The translations under genes were made by a program, and so were the position numbers. The notes below the pieces were generated by a model. That model was not told where the DNA came from. It did not search any database and saw only the letters and a list, made by a program, of their open reading frames with translations. DNA of 64,000 nt from Oidiodendron maius Zn (taxonomy: Eukaryota > Ascomycota > Leotiomycetes > Myxotrichaceae): the NCBI GenBank assembly GCA_000827325.1, contig KN832878.1, positions 1,736,001-1,800,000 on the forward strand, read 5' to 3'. Positions 21,011-33,024 of the stretch are shown in pieces (the stretch's first letter is position 1; every line of letters starts with the position of its first letter).

Positions 21011-22871
21011 ATGTAGGTGTATAGCGAACCGGCCAACATAGCGAACCGGCTACTTTTCGCAAAATTACTCCCTTCCTTTTATAAAAATCTTTTTTAAATC
21101 AACTATAACATGTCTCAAAAAATCAATAAAGCTCAATTAAACCTTGCTATTCAAGCTTATAAAAAACACCTAAATCAATCAGTTTGTATATTAGCTAAGA
21201 TCTACCAAGTAGATCATTACAGACTAGGCAAGAGACTATATAGTGTACTCCCTAGACATGATATCTTAGCTAACTCTCGGAAATTAAAAAATCTAGAAGA
21301 GGATATACTTATAGAATATATTCTTAATCTAGGTTCTAAAGGATTTCCTCCCTGGCTTTATATTATTGAAGATATAGCAAATCGAATTATTGCAACATAT
21401 CAGGGCGAACATATTGGATCACAATAGGCTATAAATTTCATATAACAATAACTAGAGCTTCAGACATGTTTTCAATATAAATACAACTATCAGAGGGCTA
21501 AATACAAAGATCTAGAGATAATTCAGGGTTGGTTTAAGCTTATACAGAATATAATCACCAAATATACTATTATAGATATAGATATCTATAATTTTAATAA
21601 GACTAGGTTTATAATAGGCTAGATCTTGATAGGAATAGTTATAACAAGCTCTAATAGCCAGGCAAGAGTAAAGAGGATCTAGCCTAATAATAGGGAATAG
21701 GTTACAGTTATCTAGGCTATTAATTCAACTGGTTATATAGTCCTACTATACTTGATTATTATAAGGAAAACTTATCTTGATTTATAGTATAATAAAATAG
21801 AATTCCTACTATAATAATATATTAGTATCTTTTAAAATAGCTAGACAACAAATAAATTAGCTATAGATTAGATCTATTACTTTAAGGAGTTTACTGCTTC
21901 CTGAAAATTAGGTATTTACTGCCTTTTAGTCCTTAATAGATATAAAAGTCACTACTTGAACAAATTTAAGGAATATTATAAAGCCTATAATATAATTACT
22001 TTTTATATACCTCCTTATTTATCTTATATCCTCTAGCCTCTTAATATAGAGTATTTTAGGCCTTTAAAGAAGTCCTATAGTTAATAAATTAAGTATCTAA
22101 TATAGCAGTAATATACTTATATAACCAAGGAAGACTTTATTCCTATATTTCAAGTTATATTTAAAGTATTCCTAACAGAAAGCAATATCTAGGGGGGTTT
22201 TAGAGGGGCTAGACTTGTTCCTTTTAATCCAGATAATATAATATTAGCCCTAGATCTCAAGTTATAGACTCTAATACTCCAGAACTCCTGGCTAAGCACT
22301 GCCTAACTATAGACCTCCTAGACCCCTAGTAATCTAATATAAGCTACTTCCTAGAGTTCTTTTATTAAGAATCAAGTAGCAAGATACTATAGAAGCTCAC
22401 TAACCTTAATTTTGGATACTATCAATCAGTTAAGCAAAGGTATATCTAAAGTAATAGCCAAGTTAGTATTATTAGAGACAGAAAACTATAATCTCTAAAA
22501 GGCAAATAAGATATTAAGCAAGCATTATAGTTATAAAAAATCATATCTATAGATAGGAGGATTACTTAATCTATAGGAGGTCTAGGCTTTAAGGGATAAG
22601 AGGGATATAGCAGACTAGATTAAGCAGGAAATATATACAGGGAGTAGTTATAAACCAAGGACTAAAATATATATACGATACTATAGCAATTGCAATATAA
22701 CAGGCTACAACTTGTATATATATCTAATTGTAATAGAGACCTTAAAGGAAGATAATTCCAAATAAATAAATTTGTTCTGACTTAAATTAGTTGAGTTATT
22801 GTAAGTTTTATAAGAATGCCAAGAAAAAGTGGCCGGTTCGCTATGTTGGCCGGTTCGCTGTACACCTACAT
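21011..22871 (+). mobile_element. Fot1/pogo DNA transposon, complete ends, RIP-mutated transposase
   Basis: Inverted repeats of about 50 bp begin ATGTAGGTGTA and contain AGCGAACCGGCCAACATAGCG twice over. They lie at 21011-21060 and 22820-22871 and are bounded by TA on both sides (21009-21010 and 22872-22873). The element is 1861 bp. The transposase starts at 21110 (MSQKINKAQLNLAIQAYKKH, psq-type helix-turn-helix; then GFPPWLYIIEDIANRI of the CENP-B-like domain). It is then full of TAG stops. At 21590-21610 the expected NFDETGF reads NFNKTRF, three G-to-A changes. TCC-type wobble and high AT content also fit RIP. It cannot move by itself. Confidence 0.85.
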
Positions 22872-22873
22872 TA

Positions 22874-23296
22874 TAGCTTCTATAGGAACAATTAATAAAG
22901 ATAACAGCAATAATAGTAATACTAGATATTAAGTTAACTTGCCTACTTTCAGTAATAATAATTATATAGCTAAGACTGCTAGCTAAGGATTTCCCTTTAT
23001 ATAATAGTACTATTTGATTGATTGATTGATTAATTCTTACTCTAGCTAGATAAAATAAAGCTATGAAGTACCCCCATAGTCTAATCCCTAGGAAAGCTAT
23101 TTAAATAGAAGGAAAACCTAGGCTCAATCTTTTTAATTGCTTCAGTTTTCCCTTGCTGCCTATCAATGCTCACCGATTTCTGCTGGAATCATTCGTACGA
23201 TAGGGCCTTGGCTACCCGGAACTGACTTAATCGGCCTGATTGTACTATCCAATAGTACTATTTCGCTACGCAGCTAGAGAGTACTAGTATATAATT
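22874..23296. other. AT-rich spacer with a tetranucleotide run
   Basis: Holds a (TTGA)n/(ATTG)n run at about 23010-23032 and otherwise AT-rich non-coding sequence between the pogo element and the LTR. Confidence 0.4.
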
Positions 23297-23541
23297 TGTT
23301 GACTGAGTCCTAAGGCTTCAAGCATATCTACACATGCGATACAGCTGCCTACTGGTGCCTATAGGGTGACTAAGTGGGAGCCTATTTGGTGACTCAATTG
23401 AGTGTATAGTGTTGAGCATAAAAGGCTCTAGTTCTCCTGAATCTCTTCTTACTTTAGTTGTCTCTGCATCACTTAATATAACACTGAGTTTCACCTTGAT
23501 TCCTGACTACGACCTGTGCACTATGCGACCTCAGTTCAAGA
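23297..23541 (+). repeat. LTR-like repeat family A, copy 1
   Basis: Starts TGTTGACTGAG and ends TCAAGA. Its 3' part (TCTGCATCACTTAATATAAC, then GAGTTTCACCTTGATTCC) is shared with copies at 32.3, 48.2, 50.7 and 58.7 kb. No matching target duplication was seen around this copy. Confidence 0.65.
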
Positions 23542-23644
23542 GATACTATCTTACAATTTATTTAGCTCTAAAATACAACATTTTTTAGTTAGATCATATT
23601 TTCTAGTTTTAACTTAATGTTGCTTATAATTAAATATTAAAGAG

Positions 23645-24966
23645 AGAGAAAGGTTTCCCAAGGAACCTTGTGGGTGTTGCCTCTTTAAAGGCTCAGCTTA
23701 GCCAAGTACTGTTACAGCAGATCAGGCACGAACTACCAAGTCTTCTAGAAGAGATTAAGGTCAACGTCAGAGAAATCCAGGTGGTGCTCAGCAAGCTCGG
23801 TAGGAGACGAGATACGAATGAGGAGCAAAGGCTATTTCTCTTGCATATAAGTCAGTAATTTCAGTCTATCGTTAACGCAGCCGTGGGCGGTACGTATGGC
23901 CATGGCTTTTTCGGGGATCTTCCCTCTGTTAAAGGATATAGCAAACGCCTTCGTGCCGTTATTCAGAATTTCAATATAGAGTTTGCAGAGATAATGAGAA
24001 CTCGGGGCCACCGGCGCTACATAGTGGACCAAGTCAATTTAACCACGCCAGTGTCGATACAGGACGAGACGTTGCCTGACTACCCTGTACCAGACATAGT
24101 TTCACGAGCCAAATACCTTGCCGAGGTGACCGAACTTCTAAATCGAAGTCGCGGTCGAGAGCTTCCAGACATGTTTAACCCACTTATCGTTGGCGATCTG
24201 TTCCATAAACAGTCAGCGTCATGGGAACAATTAATGCAACTTCACCTCAAAGCCGTGCGGGAGGCAGCTCGGGCATTTTTAGAGCTGGTGACATAACATT
24301 TGACGGATGAGGTCACCGCCGATGCCCTCCTGCAAGAAGTAATCGATCCGTTAATGGAATAGCGATACCGAGAGATGATAGTAAAGCTTGTTGAGCTGCT
24401 TATACCTCATCAAAAGGGGCATCCCATCACCTAAAACCACTATTTCACCGAGACAATTCAGAACATGAAGGAGAAACGCCTTGAAGTGGAAGTGGCCAGA
24501 CAGCTCTCACAACTTTTTTGCACTGCAATCTTACTACTGTCGAAGAGCTTCCACTCAAGAAGATCAAGACCTCCAACCTCATATCTACATTTACCTGTCG
24601 TAATGAAGCAGACATGGATCGGTACGTTAGCTCAGAGGTTCTCGACCGTATGCAGGTATACTAAAGGTAAGAACTGGATTGCTAAATTCATGTTCACTAT
24701 CACGCTAACACGAACATAAAAAAGGTTACAAGGAATCAATGATTGAAAACATCGCTATCCAAGCTGTCGAGATCATACTAATTGGAAAGCTGGGAGATCT
24801 TCTTTCTCCAGCTTCTATTATGCAAATGAAACCTGAGGTCCTCGGCAAGGTTGCGGCAGAGTCGTCAGATAACCGACTGCAGCGAGAACGACTGACTCGA
24901 AAGCTGGCGGTTCTGCAGGCTGGGTTAGAGAGATGCAAGAAACATGTTGGCCATGTCTATATTTAG
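23645..24966 (+). pseudogene. dynamin-family GTPase pseudogene (middle and GED domains only)
   Basis: The plus strand reads GFPRNLVGVASLKAQLSQVL, LPSLLEEI and RLFLLHISQ, then a TAA (23856-23858). After it come FQSIVNAAV, GYSKRLRAVIQNFNIEFAE, SRGRELPDMFNPLIVGDLF, a TAA (24294-24296), HLTDEVTADALLQEVIDPLME, a TAG, then HYFTETIQNMKEKRLE. A short exon with ADMDRYVSSEVLDRMQVY follows. After an intron the GTPase-effector part is read (ENIAIQAVEIILIGKL, to 24966). These are the stalk and GED regions of Mx-like fungal dynamins. The GTPase domain is missing; homology begins at about 23645, shortly after an LTR copy. At least four stops make it non-functional. Confidence 0.8.
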
Positions 24967-25973
24967 TTACGTATAACAGTCAGCCCTAGGAATAAGGGTA
25001 CTTCCTAAGAACCCTACCCTAAGATTTATAGCTTCATCTTCTACTTTGCCTGTTTAGTAAGCTAAGGCATATTACACACTAACATCATCTCTACAGTATG
25101 GAATCTAGGCAGAAGCTTGCATCTAGAGCGCTCAGGCAGCGATTCTTTAAGCAGCAGTGTTGCGTCCGCAGTTTTATCGCTCTCAGCGCCCGTTAGACAT
25201 GTGCCTCTTCCCTATTATTTCCAATATATGTGCGCGCTACACTCGATCACTTTCTACAGGAATGTCGTCATTCTGTTCTCCATCTTCACACTGTGTTCGG
25301 CCTATCCAGGCTTGAAACTCTATATTCTTCGTTGAGACTCTCACCCGGTCCCACTGCTTCGTATGATTAGCCTATATAGGGATGTCGAAAAGTACTACGG
25401 GTTCTTTTGCTTGTGGATGTGATCGAAAGCCCGTTTTTCCAAACGTATAATGGATAGCTTCTTGAACAAGGGGCAGGGTGCCAGCCCTTGAGTCCGTCGA
25501 CGGTCGACCTGGTGTAGTTCGAGAATGGCGTATATAGCGCCGTTCAACTGTTCCACTAAAGATCTCCAGCTTACTTCGTTTTCTAATAAAATCGCACACT
25601 TCTTGAACGTAATTTTTCTCTACTGATCCCTCAGGCAGACCATCATAAGCGATCCGGAGAGGAATTCTAGTTGTACTAACGGCCTTCTGTACGATCTTAT
25701 GATCTTATTTGGCCTCTGCTCAAGAAATTCTATTATTAAATATTAATTCGAAAGGGGAATACTTCCAAGAAAGCGAATTTGGATAAATGAAATTGAGTAG
25801 GAATGAGAAAATAAGACGTTAGGTCTAAGAGTTCACTCGGCAGATAATATTACGAGCAAAAAAGAATCTCTATAGAAATCCCGTATGAAGAGCATAGTCG
25901 AATCCACGAAGCAACATCTCATGAAACAGAGCTCCTATTATCCATCACATTCCAAATCCGAGAAGTCCCAATA
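24967..25973. other. intergenic region
   Basis: Short open frames only. No recognised protein, RNA or repeat. Confidence 0.4.
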
Positions 25974-27892
25974 TTAGACAAAACACGGTATAATCTGGTA
26001 AGAAGATAGTACGGCGTCCAACTTATTCACGTAGTCTAGCTCATAATCAAGAGCAAGGTCGTCCTGGACCCATATCTGCTGGAGAATATTCTGCAGTTCA
26101 TGCAAACTCCTCAAACTCGAAGTCTTCATTGCTCTTTCAATATGCTCTAGAATTTTTATTCTCAGCTCATCTGTCCGAGATTCGCACCCAATAATTAGCA
26201 GTGGAAAGGCCGGATTAAAGGTCTCCAGGTCGTCGAGAAGCACATAGGCCCTCTCAACCATTGCGGCAATTCGAGGAGAGGTGCCCGAAAAGTTCCGAGA
26301 TGCTCTATGGAAGTAAATCAGAGCAGCTAGTTTGAAAAGCTCCATTGTAGCTACCCAGGCTGTGCTAGAGCCGGACATAGTATCAGATATACCTTCCGGT
26401 GCCAACGGGACAATATTGGTTATCCTGTTTTCGAGGCAACGCAAGGAATTTTCGTATTCGTCGCTGTGGCATAGTGAGTCTGTTGGTTTTCGAATCATCT
26501 CGAACATAATATGGAAGTATCGAAGAATTTCATGTGAGCAGTACGATCCAACTTTAACCTATCTCACTCATATTAGATAAATGACGGTGCAGACATGAAT
26601 TTTCATATTCTTTAGCCTAACCTTTCGTAAGTAGCACTTTCCTGGTTCCACAAGTGCAGAATTCCCGATTTCTTCAATAGGCTCTACATTTATATTCCAG
26701 TGTCGGAGGCTAAACCGACTCATGACCGTATGATATTCTACCCAGTCTAGAAGTCTAGAAAATTCGCCTCGAAAATTCGGGCTGTGAACGCCTGCGTTGT
26801 CGATTAAAGATCTAGCTTCTCTCAAATGGCCTAGAATGCAACATCTAGTTTAGCAAACTATTTGAATGATCAGGCTATCCATTTCATGAAGAGGCTGCAG
26901 AACAACTAACGTCATAGACCGGATAAATTGTTCTAGGCTAAGCAAGTAGATATAAATAGACCACACGTTACTTACAGTACCACAGGGATAATGCATTTGG
27001 CATTCCCAGCATCTTAGGCGCTGGTGAGTGTTTGTTCAAAAAACGACATATACCTAAGCTCGAACATACCTCAAGGTGGCACATTATCATGCTGGCCGCA
27101 ATATGCTGAACTACTGTGGGACTTTCAATACAGTGATTGCAAGATGTGATCAGTGTGCGGAGAGCGCGCGCTTTGAACCGAAAAACATCTGCTTGCAGAC
27201 CATGCCGGTGGAACGACGAGACCGCTAATGCCGACTGTAACACAGCCATCGAAGACGGTGAACTATCTAAAAGAGCCAGACGCAGCAAAAGACTCAAGAA
27301 TTCGTTCTTGTTAGGTTCGAAAACGGCCAGTGTAGAGGACGCCGTACATATAACTACAGGTGTTAGCTTAGTAAAATTCTACAAGTAGTATTATATTTAC
27401 AGTGGTCAAGAAGTTCTCTTTCCTCATAGCCTAGGTTGATTGGGAGCCATGATAGCGCCATCGGTGGATCGAGTCTCTGCGAGACAAATGCCCCATGGCT
27501 ATCAAGTCCTATCGCTGGAGCATTAGTTGGGTGACAGGCAAATTCTGTTAGAGAGGAAACCTTGATTCATGCGCAGGTAATTGTGGAGCTGGATATCCCA
27601 CGATGTAGCATTTACAAAGCTCGTCTGAGAGAAACCTTTGGTAGTCCCAAATACATCCTGAATGGAATGGGAATGAGTCAAGCTCCGCTTCGTGTTGGCA
27701 GCCTTTGGCCATGACAGCCGCAACCCATACTGACATGGTCTATTAGACTTGGCGCACCTTGAGCAACATGGGCGTACGCGGTTGCAAACTGCTCTGGAGT
27801 CTGTAGCGCTTGAGTAATTGGCCCCTAGATGCACTCACTTAGATAAGGGACAGTACAGTACCTCTGCAAGCCCAACAATCATTCGTATGCAT
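25974..27892 (-). CDS. Zn2Cys6 transcription factor with a Fungal_trans_2-like domain
   Basis: Exon 1 (27892-27862) encodes MHTNDCWACR and is joined over a 61-nt intron to DSRAVCNRVRPCCSRCAKSNRPC, giving CX2CX6CX6CX2CX6C. Exons 27800-27616, 27560-27401 and 27353-27070 keep one frame (ELLDHF, LLLRLALL, ALAVSSFHRHG). The C-terminal part from 26825 includes FSRLLDWVEYHTVMSRFSLRHW and AFPLLIIGCESRTDELRIKILEHIE, typical of the PF11951 group. Splice joints between 26.5 and 27.07 kb are unresolved. The 55-nt intron at 27615-27561 could instead be coding (WDIQLHNYLRMNQ) with a frameshift, so the gene may be damaged. It is divergent from a dehydrogenase gene, 513 bp apart, which may be its target. Confidence 0.7.
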
Positions 27893-28405
27893 TGTGGACC
27901 AATTTGTAAACTCTCCGATTTCTTGACTGTGTAAGTCGAGAATTGTTAAGCTTCAACCAGAAAAGTTGCCGTTTTTCTCTTCTGGGGCCGAGAGATGACA
28001 AATGCGCGTTGCACGTGACTCAACCAGGGATAATACTAGGTGAAATAGTGGGGCACGTAGTTCAGCTGTAAAGACCCACTATTATACACGTCGCATTTCT
28101 AATCCTCGCTTCGCTTATCTTCCCCTTTTTAGCAAAATGGCAACTCTTCTGTGTCTTGTCAATATTAAAGCGGACCCTCGGTTGAGCGAATCTATACATA
28201 CACCATAGGACAGTGGGGCGAAAAAGGAGCGGGTTGGAAATCGAAAAACGAGTAAACGACGCTCTAAGGTGGGTCGGAATCAATATAAGCATACTATTTC
28301 TTCTCTTGCGAGTTCGTCAACTCTCTTAGAACGACGTCCTAGAATCATCCTACGATCAATCAATCTCAGTTTTCATAAATTTATAAATATAAAATTTCCA
28401 TACCA
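27893..28405. promoter_or_regulatory. divergent intergenic promoter of regulator and dehydrogenase
   Basis: The start codons of the two outward-facing genes bound 513 bp. It contains AT-rich stretches and a pyrimidine-rich part before 28406 but no motif I can name with confidence. Confidence 0.4.
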
Positions 28406-29457
28406 ATGTCTTCCTACGTGATTACTGGAGTCTCTCGTGGCATTGGCGTAAGTTCTCATCCCAATTCATGTACAAGACTCATAACTAATAAAAAGTTCCA
28501 TTGTCTAGTTCGAGTTCGTCCGCCAGCTCTCTGAAAACCCAGCCAATGTCGTCTTTGGCCTCGTCCGCAACAAAGCAGCCGTCGATTCCAAGGTTGCTGC
28601 TGAAATAGGCCGGAAAAATATTCACATCATTCAGGCCGACACCACTGACCCTGAGGCATTGAAGGTAAGCTAATGAGTGGTCAATAAGACCGAGGTCGAA
28701 ACTGAATCAAAGATATCCTAGAACGCAGCAGAGTATGTTTCCAAGAAGACGAATGGCACCCTTGATTATATCATAGCCAATGCCGCGCTTCAAGCTAAGA
28801 CTGCTTTGGTTGGCTTTGATACGTTGTAAGTTGCAGGCGGAGCGGAGTGACAAATACCCCTGGTGTAGTTGATTTGGGATTAATTCTTTCACAGGAGCAG
28901 TGGTCCAAAAGCCCTTGAACAAGATTTGATTGACCACTTCCGAGTCAATACTATCGGCGCCGTCCATCTATTCAATATTTTCGTGCCCCTGATTTTAAGA
29001 GGTCAGGCGAAAAAAGTAATTGCCATCTCCACGGGCATATCGGACACCGAGATGACACTCAAGGCCGATATATTTCAAGCCACAGCTTATTCAATAAGCA
29101 AGGCGGCTCTTAACATGGCCATAGCCAAGTTCAGCGCCGTATACCGTGAGAAAGGCGTCCTCTTCATGGCTATATGCCCAGGTGCTGTGGACACCGGCAG
29201 TCTTCAGATTGGTGTGTACTCGTCTTGAGAACTAAAAGAATAAGCTTTTTGCTGACGTTCTAATAGAAACTGAGGAGGAGGGAAAGTTGGCTATGGCTAT
29301 GTTTGGGAAGTTTAAGGAATATTCACCCTCCTTTCAAGGACCTACGAGGCCAGAAGACGCAGTCAAATCGGTCTTGGCTCTCGTGAATAAAGCTACTGTT
29401 GACAGTGGTTATGCAGGCGTCTTTCTCTCTCATACGGAAGGAAAGCCATACCTTTAA
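28406..29457 (+). CDS. short-chain dehydrogenase/reductase (SDR)
   Basis: Five exons (28406-28447, 28509-28664, 28722-28825, 28895-29211, 29267-29457) total 810 nt, 269 aa. TGVSRGIG at residues 7-14 is the NAD(P)-binding glycine motif and NAALQ is the NNAG-equivalent. Ser of AISTGIS and YSISK supply the catalytic Ser-Tyr-Lys. ICPGAVDTG fits the usual PG motif after the active site. The length is normal for a classical, soluble SDR. Substrate is unknown. The gene looks intact and ends about 300 bp before a LINE remnant. Confidence 0.88.
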
Positions 29458-29739
29458 GATTGTGTACCAGGAAGCGTTAAGGCTCATGGAAAACGTTTAT
29501 ATAACGTAGATCGGTGCGTAACGCGGGGGATTTTACAACGCCACCTTATTCTTATATAAATTTCTCAACATCTACTATAATACAGTCCTCAATCTCGCTC
29601 CCAGATTCATCCCTAGCTTCTTCAATATCTCCTCACTCACAGCCTCGGGCAAAACGGCCCTTATATTTGTTTTCGCCTTTTTCTTCGCTCGAGGTTTTGT
29701 GTCTAATTCAGCTTCCTCCACTCCCTTGTGTAATTCTTG

Positions 29740-30340
29740 CGTAGCAATATGGAAGTGGCCCCAAAAGAAGTCAAGAAGAAGCTAGCCACCCAGAAGCTTG
29801 CACTTACAAAGCTTGCAGCATCAGTCTGGGGGTGTAGCCTAGCCCGTGCAAGAGAAATTCACACCAAGGTAATACGGGCAACAATAGCATACAGAGCATC
29901 TGTATGGCACGAACCCAGCGAGGCAGGGGCAAACTCCAGGGGTATCGCCAGCCACCTCAGCACAGTACAATCTGAATGTCTCTGTACAGTAACTGGGGAC
30001 TACCGAGCGACTCAGGTCAGGCACCTCGAGGTCGAAGCGGCTGTCCCACCGATCCACATATACCTCAATAAAAGAGTTGCAGAATTTGAGTCCAGGCTTG
30101 AATACACGGGTATGGCCAAGAGGGTGTGCAGTGCCTGCACTGCAGTGGCGACCCGCTTCTGGAGGCAGAGGATAAGAACTAGGTCTAGAGGACAGCAGCC
30201 TATGCTGAAAGGAGGAGAACAGAGGGCACTTACTCTGCTTTCTATCAACAGGGAGTAGACCTCGCAGGGAGAGACTCCGCAGAGTTCTTATAGCACTAGC
30301 GCATCTTGGGAAGCGACTCGCTAGGGTTACTAGGGAAAGC
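29740..30340 (+). mobile_element. Tad1-type LINE retrotransposon remnant (reverse transcriptase C-terminal region)
   Basis: The frame at 29737-30258 reads LALTKLAASVWGCSLARARE, TKVIRATIAYRASVWH, ECLCTVTGDYRATQVRHLEVEAAVPP and YLNKRVAEFESRLE. This matches the stretch after the reverse transcriptase core in fungal Tad1-like LINEs. No polymerase motifs or ORF1 are present. Its 3' end meets a truncated GPI-protein gene at about 30340. Confidence 0.7.
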
Positions 30341-30345
30341 CTTAA

Positions 30346-31064
30346 GAGTCGACAGGGACTTGTGAACCCGGCTGGGGATTCTGTGAAGGCTCCCATTGCT
30401 ATCCTCTTGATGGCCAGTGCTGCAGAGATGGATCATATTGCACGAAAGGCGATATTTGTGTGATCGTGAACAATAACCCCGTCCCTGTCTGCTGCACCGA
30501 TCTCCAATGCACTGCATATGTTGACGGATCAACCACGATGAGCAAGACTCCTCCTAATCCGAGTCCCACCCCGCCAGCTCCGATAACCACATCTCCGACT
30601 ACCACTCACGCAGCTCCGGAACCCATCATCACAAGCTTTCAACTCTATTACATGACAATCACATGGCACGTGCCTTCTGCTTCCTCGCCATCACAATATT
30701 ATTGGAGTGTGCTGATCTTGCTGCAAAAACGAAGTACATACTACTACTCGTATTATTTGTGGTCTACCAACCGCTCTCGACCACAACCGTCACCTCCACG
30801 GAGATCACAACGACGACCGTCATCTCCGCCTTGACCACCAATTCTGCCGCCGCGTCCGCATCTCTCCTAGCCATAAGCGCTACCGCATCGCTCCCTACTC
30901 CAATGGCTGCGACTACCGCCTTGAGCGCCTTGAACGGGCTGCATTCCCCGACGTCGACGACGACAGGAAAGGCTTCAAGCTCCGCTGGCCGCCATGACAT
31001 CCCGATCAGAGGGACACTGCTCGTCGCATGGGCGGCGATCTGGATTATGGGCTTGTTGATGTGA
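30346..31064 (+). pseudogene. cysteine-rich GPI-anchored surface protein, 5' truncated
   Basis: From about 30350 the frame reads TCEPGWGFCEGSHCYPLDG, QCCRDGSYCTKGDICV and PVPVCCTDLQCTAYVDG, a dense cysteine pattern of fungal surface proteins. It continues into a S/T/P-rich stalk. A 65-nt GT-AG intron (30670-30734) joins ITWH to YILLLVLF and restores one frame through TTTVTSTEITTTTV. The C-terminus is SSAGRHDIPIRG plus a hydrophobic tail (TLLVAWAAIWIMGLLM), a GPI-attachment signal. An in-frame TAA lies just upstream and there is no start or signal peptide: the LINE remnant replaces the 5' end. Without them it is unlikely to be secreted. Confidence 0.65.
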
Positions 31065-32299
31065 CTTGTATTGTGGTGAGCCATGCGAATACCAGTTTCA
31101 TCTTTCCAGGTGTAGCGGGCACGATTTTATTTTCAATATCTATTGTGTCTTAGTTCCTCATTATATCTCTAATTTTACAACCATCCAAATGCCTCACGCG
31201 CTTTAAATGAGAAAAACATAATAATGTTATAAGCATGGCAAAAGTTGCATACTTGACTCAAATATAGTGATGACCTAGTGACAATGCGGTCATATCTAAT
31301 TGCTCGACTTCAGGAATATGAGTTAGGTGCTGTTGTGGTTTGAATCTTGGCAAAACGTATTGTGCTGACCCTGTTTCGGGGTGTCTATGCGAAACTCATA
31401 AGGTTGACGACTACAGCATCAATCACAATGCTGCCCGAGGGACGGGTGATCCACACTCGCTTTCCCGGCTAATCTCCAGAGACTTGGTTCATTTCGCCTT
31501 CATACCGTATTGGGTCTCCAATTTTGCAACAAGTCGACATTAGGAGTCGGAAGAGAAATATCAACATGGAGATGCAAAGCTGTTCGCCAAATTCAATGGT
31601 AAGGGCTCGGTTGGATCGCCTTAGCCTGGACGCGAATGTTTCTCAATTGTACAGCGCCCTAGTTGCTTTACCAAAACTTCACGACACCTGCGTCACCTCC
31701 TTTACAGGAGAGACCGGGGAACAGGATGCCACCTGTGAGAGATTGGAATAAAGACACCGTTCATCGTCATGCAGTAGAGCGGGGTCGTAAGACGTTTGCT
31801 CGTCCTTCTATGCAGTCCTTAGCCGAAGAGAATACCATGTTCCCGATGATGGACGATTATGCACTGCGCTTGGAGGAGAGAGAGGTGGGGTCGTGGGATA
31901 TACTGGATCCATAGCTCCATATACCACATCAACGGGCAGAACCGCAGGCTTTTCCCTAGGCCGCCACGTTCTCCGGCCGGGCCCTTCTGTTTCCTCCTCG
32001 GTGTTTCTGACGTAGCGAGCAACACCCATACTAAATGCAAGAGATTTATAGCTTCCGATCTTAATTCTCCCGCATTATAGAAAGAGTTAGCCAATCGAGC
32101 ATCCACCAACGAGCGAGTCTGATCAGAAGCGGGCTGCAGCTGTGCCTATCGTACTGCCGCAACGTTTCCTAGCCATTTCGTTAACTAAGGTCGTGATTCG
32201 TTTTGGTGCTCTAGGGGAAACCTTCTCGATGTATAGAAGCTTCTTATATTACTAGTATAACATATTCTATAATTACTCTCTTAGGATCTATTTATAAAT
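31065..32299. other. intergenic region
   Basis: Contains moderate open frames on both strands (for example 31663-31914 plus and 31819-32109 minus, the latter with LANSFYNAGELRSEAINLL, vaguely TPR-like). None has enough context to call a gene. Confidence 0.4.
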
Positions 32300-32525
32300 T
32301 CTTGATCAGAGGTCAAAGTAATGCACAGGCCGTAGTCGGATATTAAGGTGAAACTCAGTTATATTGGCTATTGAGTGATGCAGATATAACTAAGGTAAGA
32401 AGAGGTTATACAGGAGAACCGAAGCCTTTATGCTTCAATACCATACACTCGATTGAGTCACCAAGTAGGCACCAGTAGTAGCCTAGTAGGCTCCCACATC
32501 ATATGTGTCATATAAGTAAACTACA
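32300..32525 (-). repeat. LTR-like repeat family A, copy 2
   Basis: On the minus strand the copy ends TCAAGA at 32300 and shares AACTGAGTTTCACCTTA and TCTGCATCACTCAATAG with the other copies. It is most like copy 1 (both have GTGGGAGCCTA and GGTGACTCAAT). Its far end is less sure. Confidence 0.6.
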
Positions 32526-32639
32526 AACTAATAGTCCGGTGATTGGCTCGCTGGTATAGGTCCAATTCGACCAAGAAATCCAATGAAGGTCAATATCATT
32601 CAAGCCATAGTACCTAGTTTATTGTCAGAACAGCTGGGT

Positions 32640-33024
32640 TAAAATACGGTGTGGACTCTGCTTACGGATCCGCTGCACAAGGTTCTCGAGTTAGTATTAC
32701 TCAGGGCTCATGAAGTTGACACGACTCACAAATTACATTTGCTGCAAACAGGTCCAGATGTGCTTGTGATGGCGAAGAACCAGGTACTGACACATTTCCC
32801 TCCGAATTCTTCACTGTCCAACCGTTACCGCTGAGATCAATGACATGCTGTGCGGTGGTGCATAGCGGAAGACCTGCAGTCAGTAACAGGTAGTTCGATA
32901 TCAGAATCTCGACATGAGCACTTTCCATTTCCGTCCTTGGACCTGAGCAGTTGCTGCTATAACCTGAGCTGTGGGTGAGCCTGGGTGAGCTTGACGGTTT
33001 GGGCTCCTCGGCTGTAACTGCCAC
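32640..33024 (-). pseudogene. beta-mannosidase (GH2), N-terminal fragment
   Basis: The minus strand reads YLLLTAGLPLCTTAQ, a signal-peptide end, then HVIDLSGNGWTVKN and VPGSSPSQAHLDLFAANVI, the very N-terminus of secreted Aspergillus-type beta-mannosidases. A plausible intron starts GTGAGT at about 32724 and contains a perfect ACTAAC branch site. Homology then fades at about 32640, less than 120 bp from an LTR copy. The family is about 900 aa, so more than 90 percent is missing. Confidence 0.6.

Noticed and set aside
30670-30734. Apparent frameshift in the GPI-protein gene
   Set aside because: A 65-nt GT-AG intron restores one frame and joins conserved segments, so no frameshift is needed here. 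Only the 5' truncation remains as damage.
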